Source of the DNA: Alphaproteobacteria bacterium
GTDB lineage: Bacteria > Pseudomonadota > Alphaproteobacteria > TMED109
Length of the DNA stretch: 61,882 nt
Direction of reading: 5' to 3'
NCBI GenBank assembly: GCA_029247025.1
Contig: JAQWLZ010000001.1
Span: forward strand, 1-61,882
Each line of letters starts with the position of its first letter. Position 1 is the stretch's first letter. Under the pieces are notes generated by a model. That model was not told the DNA's origin. It saw only the letters and a program-made list of their open reading frames with translations, and did not search any database. Below are positions 21,391 through 30,500 of the stretch, in pieces. The position numbers were made by a program, and so were the translations under genes.

Positions 21391-22193
21391 TAACGAGCAC
21401 GTTTAAGAGACTGCCGATTAAAATCTGCATCTTTTAAACCTGTTTTATATTCCGTTGCACTAATTGCTATATCTGTCTCTTTTCCAGTATTATGGTTTAC
21501 CATTTTAAGAGTATGAGCGGTCCAAAACTTTTCTAGATACTGTTTATAATCAGAAAAAATTAAAGTTTTTAATAGTTTATCTTTACGGTCATAAAAATCT
21601 ATTTTTCGAACTCTATGCTCATTTATATCAACCCAAGATACTCTACGTGTGTAGCCAGAAGATTTTTCAACGGGATAGCTTTCCGAAACATAACACATTT
21701 CATCCTCGTCACCTGGGCAAGGAACATCCTCAATCCATTTATAAGTATATTTTTCTACCTCTTGGCTAGCAAGATCTTCATAAGCAAACTCTGATCCAAC
21801 AAAAGCCCCAGATCTATTATCTGAACTAATCCTCTTTACTCTTTTTAATGCTGGCAGATATAACCATTGATCATCAGGCCCTGTCTTATGTGTAAAAGTT
21901 AATGTAGCTGTACCTTTAACATCTTTAGGGTGATGAAATATAAAGATAGATTTATCTCCATCATTTTCTACTTCTAAAGTTTTCGAAGAGAATTCTCTAA
22001 TACTTTCTTCTCCTTGTGCATTTCTAAGTGTCATTTGACTTTGTGATATAGTATCTATAAAGCCTTCCCCTGTTAAATCTGCCTCAATTGCTAAGCGTAA
22101 ACCTTTTTCTTCAGGAGTTTCTGCTAGTGAGAATGAAACGTTTGAAAGTGATAAAATCAGAATTGATAATATAAATCTAATACATATTTTCAT
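21390..22193 (-). CDS. LolA-like periplasmic protein (outer membrane lipoprotein-sorting family)
   Basis: A 267-residue secreted protein (signal peptide 1-24). It resembles the LolA/LolB-like fold family PF17131, which is annotated as outer-membrane lipoprotein-sorting protein. Typical stretches are TATLTFTHKTGPDDQWLYLP, LKRVKRISSDNRSGAFVGSE and YEDLAS, followed by a hydrophobic half-barrel with repeated DFYDRKDKLLKTLIFSDY. In other bacteria such proteins sit beside MMPL/RND exporters and may carry a lipid across the periplasm. Here it lies 5 bases after the exporter and overlaps the next gene by one base. The cargo is unknown. Confidence 0.85.
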   Translation of the reverse strand: MKICIRFILSILILSLSNVSFSLAETPEEKGLRLAIEADLTGEGFIDTISQSQMTLRNAQGEESIREFSSKTLEVENDGDKSIFIFHHPKDVKGTATLTFTHKTGPDDQWLYLPALKRVKRISSDNRSGAFVGSEFAYEDLASQEVEKYTYKWIEDVPCPGDEDEMCYVSESYPVEKSSGYTRRVSWVDINEHRVRKIDFYDRKDKLLKTLIFSDYKQYLEKFWTAHTLKMVNHNTGKETDIAISATEYKTGLKDADFNRQSLKRAR

Positions 22194-22198
22194 AAAAA

Positions 22199-24508
22199 TT
22201 AATCCTTCTTATTTTTGTTTTTTAAATTCTCTAATTTCATTAATAGAGGAGGTAAGAATAAAAAGTCTGCAATAATTGCAAAAGCTATTGTTATCATTGA
22301 TAATTGCGCAAGATCAGAATTAACTCTGAAACCGGAACTTGCTAAAACCATAAACCCTCCAATTAATGCACAAGAAGTAACAACTAAAGCAAAACCTACA
22401 GTAGAAAATGCATATCTAGTTGCATCTTCTGGTGATTTATTTAACTCTTTTCTGCCTCTTAAATACTTGCTCAAAAAGTGAACAGTATCATCTACAACTA
22501 TACCTAAAGTCATAGCTCCAACAACAGCTATAGCTATACCAACTTCTCCTACTAAATAACCCCATAAACCAAAAGCCATTGCAGCTGGAAAAATATTTGG
22601 TATTAAACTTAAAATACCAATAGGCAAACTTCTTAAAGCAAAAATTAGTATAAAAGAAATTATAACTAATGCCATAAAGGATCCAAATAACATCGAATTA
22701 ATATTTCGTTCTGACAGGTGCGCAAATATTACAGATAAACCTGAACCTACAGTTTTAAATTCTGGAATATTATCTGCAAGCCAAACTTGCGCTTTTTCAT
22801 CAAGTTCTCTTAGATGTGAAGATGAAGCATGCATCACTGAAACTGTCATCCTTGTTGCAGATTTTGTAACATTTATACTACTATTCAAATCTAGACCAAA
22901 AGGTACAGAAAGTTCATACAATAACAAATATTGAGCAGCCAATTCTTGTGATTCTGGAATCTTATAAAAAGACTCATCATCACCATTCATTGCTTTATTA
23001 AGTCTTTTTATAGTATCTGATACAACACTGACATGATTTACACCTTCTTGAGCTCTATACCAGTTAGCAAATTTATCTAAATTTGCTAAATATTCTGGAT
23101 TATTTATTCCATTCTCTTCACCTGCTGGTACTGAATATTCGATTGCATTCAGCCCAGTCAAATTATCTTCTAAGAAATCAGAATGCGACCTTATCTCAAA
23201 CTGTTCAGAAAAATAAGTTGTCCAAGTATCATCCAATTTTATTTGACTAATACCTATCAATAAACCAACTATTATAACACTTGAAATTGATAATAAAAAT
23301 TTTTGTTTTTCTATTACAAAATTAGATAAACTATCCATAATTCTTTGAGAAAAAAATGTTTCCTTTGGTTGTACTTTCGCTGGTAATATAGCTAATAATG
23401 CTGGCAAGACTAAAGATGCATTAACAAAAGCAATCAAATTACCTGCAGCTAGCATATAACCTAACTCTCTAAAAGGAGGAGAATCAGAAAAATGCATAGA
23501 TAAGAAACCTACTGCTGTAGTAGCAGATGTAATAAACACTGGCTTTAAGTTTACTCGCATGGATTCAACTATTGCTTCTTTTTTATCTACTCCAGCCCTC
23601 ATTTGAAGCCTTTGCGTATTTATAATATGAACACAATGCGCAATACTTAAAATAAGTAACATTAAAGGAGCATTTGAAGTAACAGCATTGATTATCACTC
23701 CCATATAACCTGCCGCTCCCATCATACCAATCACTGCTAAAATAGCTATTAATGCGGTCAGAAAAGCTGCTGAAACGGCCCTTAAAGCTACTCCTGCAAT
23801 AATAAAAATAACTAAAAGTGTAATAGGCAACAAAGTTCCAATATCACTCATTGATACTTCTGTAAAAGCTAAAGTAAGAGGCACACCACCAGATACGTAT
23901 AAATCTATTTCTGGCCATTTCTCTGAAAATCTTGCTTGTTCAGCTCTTATAAAACTCATAATTTCAATAGTAGCTCCACCACTAGCAATAGGGTCTTCTG
24001 GCATTATTATGTTTACGTTTAAACCTGTAACTAAACCTTCTGAATCCACTAATAAATTTCTTATTAATGGCTCGGCCAATGCTACTTCCCTAGCATTATT
24101 TGCTATCTCTTCACTAATCTCTCCTTCTTCAACTAAATCACTAATAACTACGTCATCTAAATCTGACCGAGTCCATTGAAAATTAGTAATAGAATCTACT
24201 CTGCTAGAAAAAGGAGTTTGCCATAACCTTTCTGTCATCTCGCGGACTGCTGCTAAAGTATCAGGACTAAAAACATTTTTATCTTTAGGTGCCAAGACTA
24301 AATAAACATTATCATCCCTTGAATATGTTTTTTCCAGCGTTTCTAAAGCTAATAATTGAGGGTTATCTTTTGAAAAAAAAATTCTATTATCTGGATTCAT
24401 ACTTAAACCAGATAATCCACCTATCCAAAAAACTGTAAATAATAAACCAACTATTAATGCTAGCCACTTCCTTTTTACTATTAATTGTCCGTAATCTTTA
24501 GATGTCAT
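22199..24508 (-). CDS. MMPL-type RND exporter
   Basis: A 769-residue inner-membrane transporter of the RND/MMPL superfamily with the twofold layout. One transmembrane helix at about 14-33 is followed by a periplasmic domain (about 40-215) and a five-helix block (about 220-380). A helix near 400, a second periplasmic domain (about 420-600) and a last helix block (about 605-755) follow. Conserved residues include SNAPLMLLILSIAHCVHIINT in the first half and GAMTLGIVVDDTVHFLSKYL in the second; the paired Asp probably belongs to the proton relay. With the LolA-like and outer-membrane genes downstream it probably moves a hydrophobic molecule. A strong Shine-Dalgarno, GGAGGG, precedes the ATG. Confidence 0.9.
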   Translation of the reverse strand: MTSKDYGQLIVKRKWLALIVGLLFTVFWIGGLSGLSMNPDNRIFFSKDNPQLLALETLEKTYSRDDNVYLVLAPKDKNVFSPDTLAAVREMTERLWQTPFSSRVDSITNFQWTRSDLDDVVISDLVEEGEISEEIANNAREVALAEPLIRNLLVDSEGLVTGLNVNIIMPEDPIASGGATIEIMSFIRAEQARFSEKWPEIDLYVSGGVPLTLAFTEVSMSDIGTLLPITLLVIFIIAGVALRAVSAAFLTALIAILAVIGMMGAAGYMGVIINAVTSNAPLMLLILSIAHCVHIINTQRLQMRAGVDKKEAIVESMRVNLKPVFITSATTAVGFLSMHFSDSPPFRELGYMLAAGNLIAFVNASLVLPALLAILPAKVQPKETFFSQRIMDSLSNFVIEKQKFLLSISSVIIVGLLIGISQIKLDDTWTTYFSEQFEIRSHSDFLEDNLTGLNAIEYSVPAGEENGINNPEYLANLDKFANWYRAQEGVNHVSVVSDTIKRLNKAMNGDDESFYKIPESQELAAQYLLLYELSVPFGLDLNSSINVTKSATRMTVSVMHASSSHLRELDEKAQVWLADNIPEFKTVGSGLSVIFAHLSERNINSMLFGSFMALVIISFILIFALRSLPIGILSLIPNIFPAAMAFGLWGYLVGEVGIAIAVVGAMTLGIVVDDTVHFLSKYLRGRKELNKSPEDATRYAFSTVGFALVVTSCALIGGFMVLASSGFRVNSDLAQLSMITIAFAIIADFLFLPPLLMKLENLKNKNKKD

Positions 24509-24604
24509 AATGACTACCCTCCAAGCAAATTTATATTACACAAGTTTTATATACTAATTTCTTTAATTCAACAAAGTATCATATATAATATAGAAGTATT
24601 TATG

Positions 24605-24633
24605 TCTACAATTATTATACCAATCAGTATTAA
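24605..24633 (+). promoter_or_regulatory. Predicted promoter of the DNA glycosylase gene
   Basis: TCTACA (24605-24610), a 17-base spacer and TATTAA (24628-24633) form a sigma-70-like promoter ending 17 bases before the ATG. The palindrome ATACCAATCAGTAT occupies the spacer and part of the -10, a classical repressor position. Confidence 0.45.
24617..24630. promoter_or_regulatory. TetR-type operator upstream of the DNA glycosylase
   Basis: ATACCAATCAGTAT matches ATACTAATCAGTAT (25957-25970) at 13 of 14 positions and resembles two further sites near the tetR start. It lies between the predicted -35 and -10 of the glycosylase gene and close to the divergent MMPL exporter promoter. The neighbouring TetR-family protein is the obvious candidate to bind it. 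Confidence 0.6.
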
Positions 24634-24650
24634 ATAAGGACTTAAATTTT

Positions 24651-25277
24651 ATGATAAATAAAAAACCCATTTGGTGGAATGAAGCTAAATCATTTTTAAA
24701 AAATAATGATCCTATCATGAAAACAATTATAATTCATCATAATGATGGCAACATAGAATCACGGGGAGAACCTTTTAATGCACTTTGTAGAACTATTATT
24801 GGTCAACAAATTTCTGTAAAAGCAGCTGCAAGTATTTGGAATAAATTTGAAAATGGGCTTCAAGAAGTAAACCCAAAAACAATTATTAAATATGGAAATA
24901 CTAAACTACGAAAATTCGGGCTTTCTAATCGAAAAGTTGAATATATAGTTGGCGTATCAAATTTTATTATAAATAACCCAAAAGCTATAAATACTTGGAA
25001 AAAAATGGATGATGATAGCGTTATCAAAGAGCTATGTAAATTAAAGGGAATTGGTCCTTGGAGTGCTGAAATATTTTTAATGTTTGTATTTCTAAGACCA
25101 AATATACTGCCCTTAGGAGACCTAGGTCTTCGAAGAGCTGTAGGTAAAAGTTATTTAAATAAATTTGATCCTAGTTATGAAGAAGTTGAAGAAGTTGCAG
25201 AAAAATGGCAGCCATACAGATCTGCGGCAACATGGTATTTATGGAGATCAATCGATCCTATTGCAGTAGAATATTAG
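24651..25277 (+). CDS. DNA-3-methyladenine glycosylase II (AlkA-like)
   Basis: A 208-residue HhH-GPD DNA glycosylase that would remove alkylated bases such as 3-methyladenine in base-excision repair. The helix-hairpin-helix is LCKLKGIGPWSAEIFLMF near residues 128-145, and the catalytic aspartate is in LPLGDLGLRRA near residue 156. Further family marks are FNALCRTIIGQQISVKAA near 45 and the C-terminal RSAATWYLWRS. It lacks the extra N-terminal domain of E. coli AlkA, as many bacterial members do. It converges on tetR with a 4-base overlap of stops and has an operator-like site in its promoter. Confidence 0.92.
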   Translation: MINKKPIWWNEAKSFLKNNDPIMKTIIIHHNDGNIESRGEPFNALCRTIIGQQISVKAAASIWNKFENGLQEVNPKTIIKYGNTKLRKFGLSNRKVEYIVGVSNFIINNPKAINTWKKMDDDSVIKELCKLKGIGPWSAEIFLMFVFLRPNILPLGDLGLRRAVGKSYLNKFDPSYEEVEEVAEKWQPYRSAATWYLWRSIDPIAVEY

Positions 25278-25879
25278 TTCTTTTTCAAAGGCTCCATAAT
25301 TAAACTAACCATTCCATTTAAAATTTCCTTCGGAACTTTATTATTTGATAATGTCGCTATTAATTTTAGTTGATGATGAAGATAGTTAGTAAAAACATCA
25401 ATATCTACTTCAGAAGAAACTTCACCTAATTCTATAGCTTCTGTTAACTTATTTTTTAAATTGAATAAAATTTCTTTATCTTTTTCGTAGATTATTTTTC
25501 TACATTCAGGTGACATAGCTTTAGATGGAAACCAAGATTCTTTATTATATAAGCAAGGATATGAATTCTCATTATCAAAAAGATTATTAACTAGATAATT
25601 TAAAGCTGCCTGAATATTTTCTACAAATGTATTTTCACTAAAAAGGTATTCCGCTAAAATATTAACTCGTTTATCTAAATATAGTTTTAAAGCCGAAGCC
25701 TTCAAACCATTTTCCCCTCCATATTCTCTATAGACACTCGGTTTTGATTCTCCAATTTTGCGACAAATTTCATTTAAAGATACATTATCCATACCTTCTT
25801 TCCAATAAGTATACATAGCTATACTATCTGCATTATGCTTATCGAATGTTTTTGGCCTACCTTTTTTAGTTATTTTCAT
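25274..25879 (-). CDS. TetR-family transcriptional regulator
   Basis: A 201-residue repressor-type regulator. The N-terminal helix-turn-helix spans about 25-55, with WKEGMDNVSLNEICRKIG and SKPSVYREYGGENGLK. The C-terminal part is a divergent ligand-binding domain of helices. The basic GRPKTFDK start is typical of the family. The operator-like GTACCAATTGGTAT begins four bases upstream of the ATG, where a Shine-Dalgarno would be, suggesting tight self-control. Its divergent promoter overlaps that of the efflux block. The ligand is unknown. The glycosylase operator suggests it may answer to a toxic or alkylating compound. Confidence 0.9.
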   Translation of the reverse strand: MKITKKGRPKTFDKHNADSIAMYTYWKEGMDNVSLNEICRKIGESKPSVYREYGGENGLKASALKLYLDKRVNILAEYLFSENTFVENIQAALNYLVNNLFDNENSYPCLYNKESWFPSKAMSPECRKIIYEKDKEILFNLKNKLTEAIELGEVSSEVDIDVFTNYLHHQLKLIATLSNNKVPKEILNGMVSLIMEPLKKN

Positions 25880-25882
25880 TTT

Positions 25883-25896
25883 GTACCAATTGGTAT
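25883..25896. promoter_or_regulatory. TetR-type operator O1 at the tetR start
   Basis: GTACCAATTGGTAT contains the perfect 12-bp palindrome TACCAATTGGTA. It ends four bases upstream of the tetR ATG (25879) and resembles the other three sites, supporting autorepression. Confidence 0.6.
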
Positions 25897-25903
25897 TTAA
25901 TTA

Positions 25904-25941
25904 TTGACATATTTATACTAAATAGTATTTAAATAAAACAA
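25904..25941. promoter_or_regulatory. Overlapping divergent promoters for tetR and the efflux block
   Basis: Rightward, TTGACA (25904-25909) and TATTTA (25926-25931) are 16 bases apart. Leftward, TTGTTT (25941-25936) and TATAAA (25917-25912) are 18 bases apart. The palindrome ATACTAAATAGTAT at 25915-25928 lies inside both, so one bound repressor could shut both promoters. Confidence 0.5.
25915..25928. promoter_or_regulatory. TetR-type operator O2
   Basis: ATACTAAATAGTAT (ATACTA / TAGTAT arms) lies between the -35 and -10 of the rightward promoter and overlaps the leftward -10. Confidence 0.55.
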
Positions 25942-25956
25942 GAACAATTTATATTT

Positions 25957-25970
25957 ATACTAATCAGTAT
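25957..25970. promoter_or_regulatory. TetR-type operator O3
   Basis: ATACTAATCAGTAT, the site closest to the one before the DNA glycosylase (13 of 14 bases). It lies downstream of the rightward promoter and upstream of the leftward one, so it may act as a roadblock or auxiliary site. Confidence 0.55.
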
Positions 25971-25994
25971 ATAAATAAATTGTATAAATGCAAG

Positions 25995-26046
25995 TAGTTG
26001 GGATTCCTCCCGTGTAAATATATATCTATGTTTTACTCCCCAACTA
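25995..26046 (+). other. Structured leader: 8-bp dyad TAGTTGGG ... CCCAACTA
   Basis: The arms TAGTTGGG (25995-26002) and CCCAACTA (26039-26046) are perfectly complementary across a 36-base loop. A smaller hairpin GGGA-TTCC-TCCC starting at about 26000 competes for the same left arm. The element ends 26 bases before the ATG of the frameshifted small gene, with its Shine-Dalgarno GAGG in between. It could be a switchable RNA leader; I do not recognise a known riboswitch class. Confidence 0.4.
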
Positions 26047-26072
26047 TTTGCTTTACAAAATGAGGAAAAATA

Positions 26073-26304
26073 ATGAAAACTATATTTTTTATAATATTTA
26101 TCTTATCAACTATAATATCAAAAATTAATAATTAAGGTTAATAATAATTTAAATAATAATTTTATTCCAAATGAACTGAAAGAAAATATAATAAATCTTA
26201 GAGATGCAGGAATAGATGCATCAAAAAACTTAGCACTAAGCGAAAGTATAGGAGTAAATTGTGAAGACTTATTAACCGAAGCCCTTAACAAGTCTAGCAA
26301 TTAA
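26073..26304 (+). pseudogene. Small secreted protein gene broken by a frameshift
   Basis: An ATG at 26073 with a good Shine-Dalgarno (GAGG) opens a signal peptide (MKTIFFIIFILSTIIS) that hits a stop at 26135. The next frame, joined across the A-run at 26120-26124, stays open to 26304 with a protein-like composition (residues such as LRDAGIDASKNLALSESIG, one Cys). It has no start of its own. Removing one A fuses them into a 76-residue secreted protein. The cause could be a real mutation, phase variation at the A5 run, or a sequencing error. It lies first in the putative efflux operon behind the TetR operators. Function unknown. Confidence 0.6.
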
Positions 26305-26386
26305 CTATTCAATTAATAAGAAGCTATAATTTAAATTTAATTCATGTTAAACACTTTATTATTCAAAAATTATAATAAGGTTTACT

Positions 26387-27535
26387 ATGACAAAATTTAA
26401 AAATATTGTGAGCAAAACTTTTCATATAAGTTTTATTTTACTTACAATAATATTTTTTCTTAATAAGAATGCCTTTTCTCAAAGCGCAGCATCTGTGGAG
26501 ACTGATCTTGTAGTATTAGAATCTTTAAATCAAACTATACCAGTTATTGGTCGTATAGTTTCACTAAAAGAAGCTGATGTTCCTGCAGCAGTTATAGGTA
26601 AAATAGAAAAAGTATTAGTTGAAGTAGGTGATAAAGTTAAAGAAGGACAAATTTTAGCCTTAATTGATATAGAAAGATATAAATGGTTGGCTGAAATAGC
26701 TTCTGCAAATGTTGCCGCAACTAAAGCAGAAATAAAAAGTGCTAAAGCTGAAACTAATATAAATTTAATTGAGCTAAACAGAATGGAAAACCTAAAAGAA
26801 TCGTCAGCATTTAATGTTGCAAAATATGAAAGACTTCAAAGTTTACATATTTCATTAATTGCAAAAGAAGAAATTGTAGAAGCTAAATTAAAGTCTATTT
26901 TACAAGAGGAAAAACTTGCAAAGTTGAACCTAAAAAGGGCTACAGTAAAAGCCCCATTCGATGGAGTAATAGAATTAAAAATGATTGAATTAGGGGAAGC
27001 CGTTGGACTTGGGTTTACATTATTTAAACTTGTAAGCGACTCTTTGTTAGAGATTGAAGCTGATGTCCCATCTAATAGAGCTAGAATTTTAAAAATTAAT
27101 AATGATATAAAAATAGCTACAACAGATAATCTTTCTTTTAATTCTAAATTAAGAGCCTTAGGCGTTAGAGAGAATTCTAATTCTAGAACAATACCTGTTC
27201 ACTTAAAGTTTAATAATAGTGAAATTTCTAGAAACTTATTTGTAGGAGAAAATGTCAACATATTTGTTCCGATTGGACCTGGACTTAAAGCCCCTACTAT
27301 TCATAAAGATGCCATTCTAAAGCGAGAAGGAATGTCTCTTGTCTATGTAGTTGAAGACGAAAAAGCAATTATTAAACCATTAAAACTTGGAGATGGAGTT
27401 GGTAATAGATTTATTGTTTTAGGAGGAGTCAAAGAAGGTGACATAGTCGTTGTTAAAGGTAATGAAAGATTAAGGCCAGGACAAAGTGTAAAGACTATTC
27501 CGACTAAAAACTCAGATGAAGGTGAGAAAAAATAA
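26387..27535 (+). CDS. RND efflux periplasmic adaptor (HlyD/AcrA family)
   Basis: A 382-residue membrane-fusion protein that links an RND pump to an outer-membrane channel. It has a signal peptide (about 1-31, ending AFS) and a split lipoyl domain, with VIGKIEKVLVEVGDKVKEGQILALID near 66-91 in the first half. A helical hairpin occupies about 95-170, then a beta-barrel and a membrane-proximal domain. No lipobox cysteine is seen, so it is probably anchored by protein contacts. Its stop shares one base with the pump start (TAATG). No outer-membrane TolC-like gene is nearby, so the channel must be encoded elsewhere. Confidence 0.92.
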   Translation: MTKFKNIVSKTFHISFILLTIIFFLNKNAFSQSAASVETDLVVLESLNQTIPVIGRIVSLKEADVPAAVIGKIEKVLVEVGDKVKEGQILALIDIERYKWLAEIASANVAATKAEIKSAKAETNINLIELNRMENLKESSAFNVAKYERLQSLHISLIAKEEIVEAKLKSILQEEKLAKLNLKRATVKAPFDGVIELKMIELGEAVGLGFTLFKLVSDSLLEIEADVPSNRARILKINNDIKIATTDNLSFNSKLRALGVRENSNSRTIPVHLKFNNSEISRNLFVGENVNIFVPIGPGLKAPTIHKDAILKREGMSLVYVVEDEKAIIKPLKLGDGVGNRFIVLGGVKEGDIVVVKGNERLRPGQSVKTIPTKNSDEGEKK

Positions 27536-30500
27536 TGGATATTATTAAAGCATCAATAGAAAGACCTACTGCTGTAGTCGCAGCCATTTTTATGACAATA
27601 GTATTAGGTTTTATAGCTTTAGACAGAATACCAATACAATTAGCACCAGATGTAAATAAGCCAGTGATAACTGTTAGTACTAATTGGTATGGAGCATCTC
27701 CATACGAAATTGAGAGAGAAATAGTAAATAGGCAGGAAGAAGTATTAAAAGGTATAGAAGGATCAAAGAGATTATCTGCAAAAGCTCAAGAAGGTCGTTC
27801 AGAAGTAACTATTGAATTTGATACTAATATAAATATGGATAGAGCATTATTATTAGTTTCTAATCGATTAAATCAAATTGAAGGTTATCCAGATGATGCT
27901 GGTGAACCAAGTCTCGATACTGCTGGCTTAGATGATAATGCAATTGCATGGTTTATTTTAACTAAAACTGAAGGAAATGAGACAGATATAGCTGCCTATG
28001 GAGATATCGTAGAAAATGTAATCCAAGATAAAATAGAAAGAGTTCCAGGAGTTGCCAGAACAACTGTCTATGGTGGAAGCGAAACAGAATTAAGAGTTAC
28101 AATAGACCCAGAAAAAATGGCTAATTATGGGCTTACAGTTGCTCAAGTTGCTTTAGCTCTCCAAAGAGCAAATGCATCCATTTCGGCTGGAGATGTAGAA
28201 GAAGGAAAGAGAAGATACATTGTTAGAGCCGAAGGAGAATTTCAGACGCCAGATCAAGTTAAAGCTGTAGTATTGATAAGCGATAAAAATGAAAATGGGC
28301 GCCTAGGTAGAGTGACTATAAACGATATAGCAGAAGTAGAATTTACTCATAAAGAACCTACCTCAAATATTAGATTTTTAGGAGATTCATCATTAGCTAT
28401 TAATGCCGTTCGCCAATCTGGGGCTAATGTTATTGAGATCATGGTAGGAGTTAGAAATGCTGTTAAAGAACTTAATGAAGATTCCTTACCTAACTTAGGG
28501 CTTAAATTAGAACAAGTTTATGATGAAACCATATATATTGATTCTGCAATAGAACTAGTTAGACAAAATATATGGATAGGCGGAACTCTAGCAATATTAA
28601 TTTTAATATTATTCTTAAGGTCATGGAGAGCTACAGTCATTATTGGACTATCTATCCCTATATCGGTTGTAGCCGCTTTTGTTGCAATGGCTGCTCTAGG
28701 AAGGTCTATAAATGTTATTTCTTTAGCTGGTATAGCTTTTGCGGTAGGTATGGTAGTTGATGCGGCTATTGTTGTTTTAGAAAATATCTATAGACATAGA
28801 GAGAATGGAAAAGAAGCAAATGAAGCAGCGTATTTTGGTGCTAAACAAGTTTGGTCAGCTGTCATGGTATCTGCATTAACAACTGTTTTAGTTTTTGTTC
28901 CAATTTTAATAATGCAATTAGAGGCAGGACAATTATTTAGAGATATAGCAGTTGCTATTTCTGTTGCTGTTACTATGAGCCTCTTAGTTTCTGTTACTGT
29001 TTTACCTGCACTAGCTAAATGGCTTTTAACAGGAGTAAAAGCTACTAAAAAAAATATCTTTATCATAGATAATATAGCTAGAGGCTTTGTTAATTTTACA
29101 ATAGGTTATGTAAAATTAATTACTAAATCTAGAATGGCATCATTACTAGTAGCTGCAACTGTCGCTTTAGGGGCATTATCTATTTCCTATTCTATGCTTC
29201 CTAAACTGGAATATCTCCCTGAGGGAAATAGAAATTTGATCTTTGGTATTATGCTTCCTCCTCCAGGATATAATTTAGAAACCTTAACAGAAATTGCCGA
29301 AAGAGTAGAAATTAGAGTAAAAAATTTATGGGCTTCAGAAACCGGTCCAGAAGCTGAAGAAGGACAACCTCCTAAAATTAGAAACTACTTTTTTGTTGCA
29401 GGTGCTGGAGGAAGAACTCTTTTTGGTGCAAGTGCAATTCAAGACACAAGAGTAAGAGAATTAATTCCAGTGTTGACGCGCTCTCTATTTGGAGAACCAG
29501 GAACCTTTGGTTTTTTTACACAACCCAGTTTATTTCAAAGAGGTTTTGGGGGAGGAAGATCAATAGATTTAGATATTACAGGGCCTGACTTAGAAAAAGT
29601 AGTAATAGTTGCTCAACAAGCAGCAGGTTTGGTAGGAAAGTCTTTTCCTAGAAATGAAGGCAATCAAATGCGTCCTATACCTGGCTTAGTATTAGGAGCT
29701 CCTGAAATACAAGTTAAACCAAATAGAGTTAAATTAGCTGACAATAATATTACAGCACAATCTCTAGCATTAAGTGTTGATGCATTTAATTCAGGTTTAA
29801 GGATTGCTGAAATAACAGTAGACTCCAAAAGAATGGATTTAACACTAAGAGGGAAAGAGAACGCTATTAAAGAAACACAAGGGATTGAAAATATTCCAGT
29901 TGTTACGCCAAGTGGAAAAATACTACCTATATCTTCTATAGCTGACGTAGTTATGACGTCTGGCCCGACGGAAATAAGACATATTGAAAGAGATAGAACT
30001 ATTACCTTACAAATAAAGCCAATAGATAAAATTCCTTTAGAAGCTGCTATTGATACTATAAAAGAAAAAGTAATTTTACCTCTTGAACAACAAGGATTAC
30101 CTACTGGTATTAACTTAAACCTTTCTGGAACAGCTGACGAATTAACAAGCACATGGAATGCAATGGTAATGAATTTAATAGTGGCTATATGTATGGTCTA
30201 TTTATTAATGGCAATATTATTTGAAAGTTTTATTTATCCTTTAGTTATAATGTTATCCGTTCCACCAGCTGCAGCGGGAGGAGTAATGGGATTATGGGTT
30301 CTAAATTTAAATATATTACAACCATTAGATATGCTAACAATGCTAGGTTTTGTAATTTTAATTGGAATTGTCGTAAATAACGCTATTTTATTGGTACACC
30401 AAACCCTACAACATATGAAAGAAGAAAACTTAAATGCTTCTGAAGCAATATTAGAGGCAACGAGAAATCGAATAAGGCCAATTTTCATGTCCACACTAAC

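Noticed and set aside
29664-30152. A 162-codon open frame on the minus strand.
   Set aside because: It is antisense to the intact RND pump gene, and its composition mirrors that gene.
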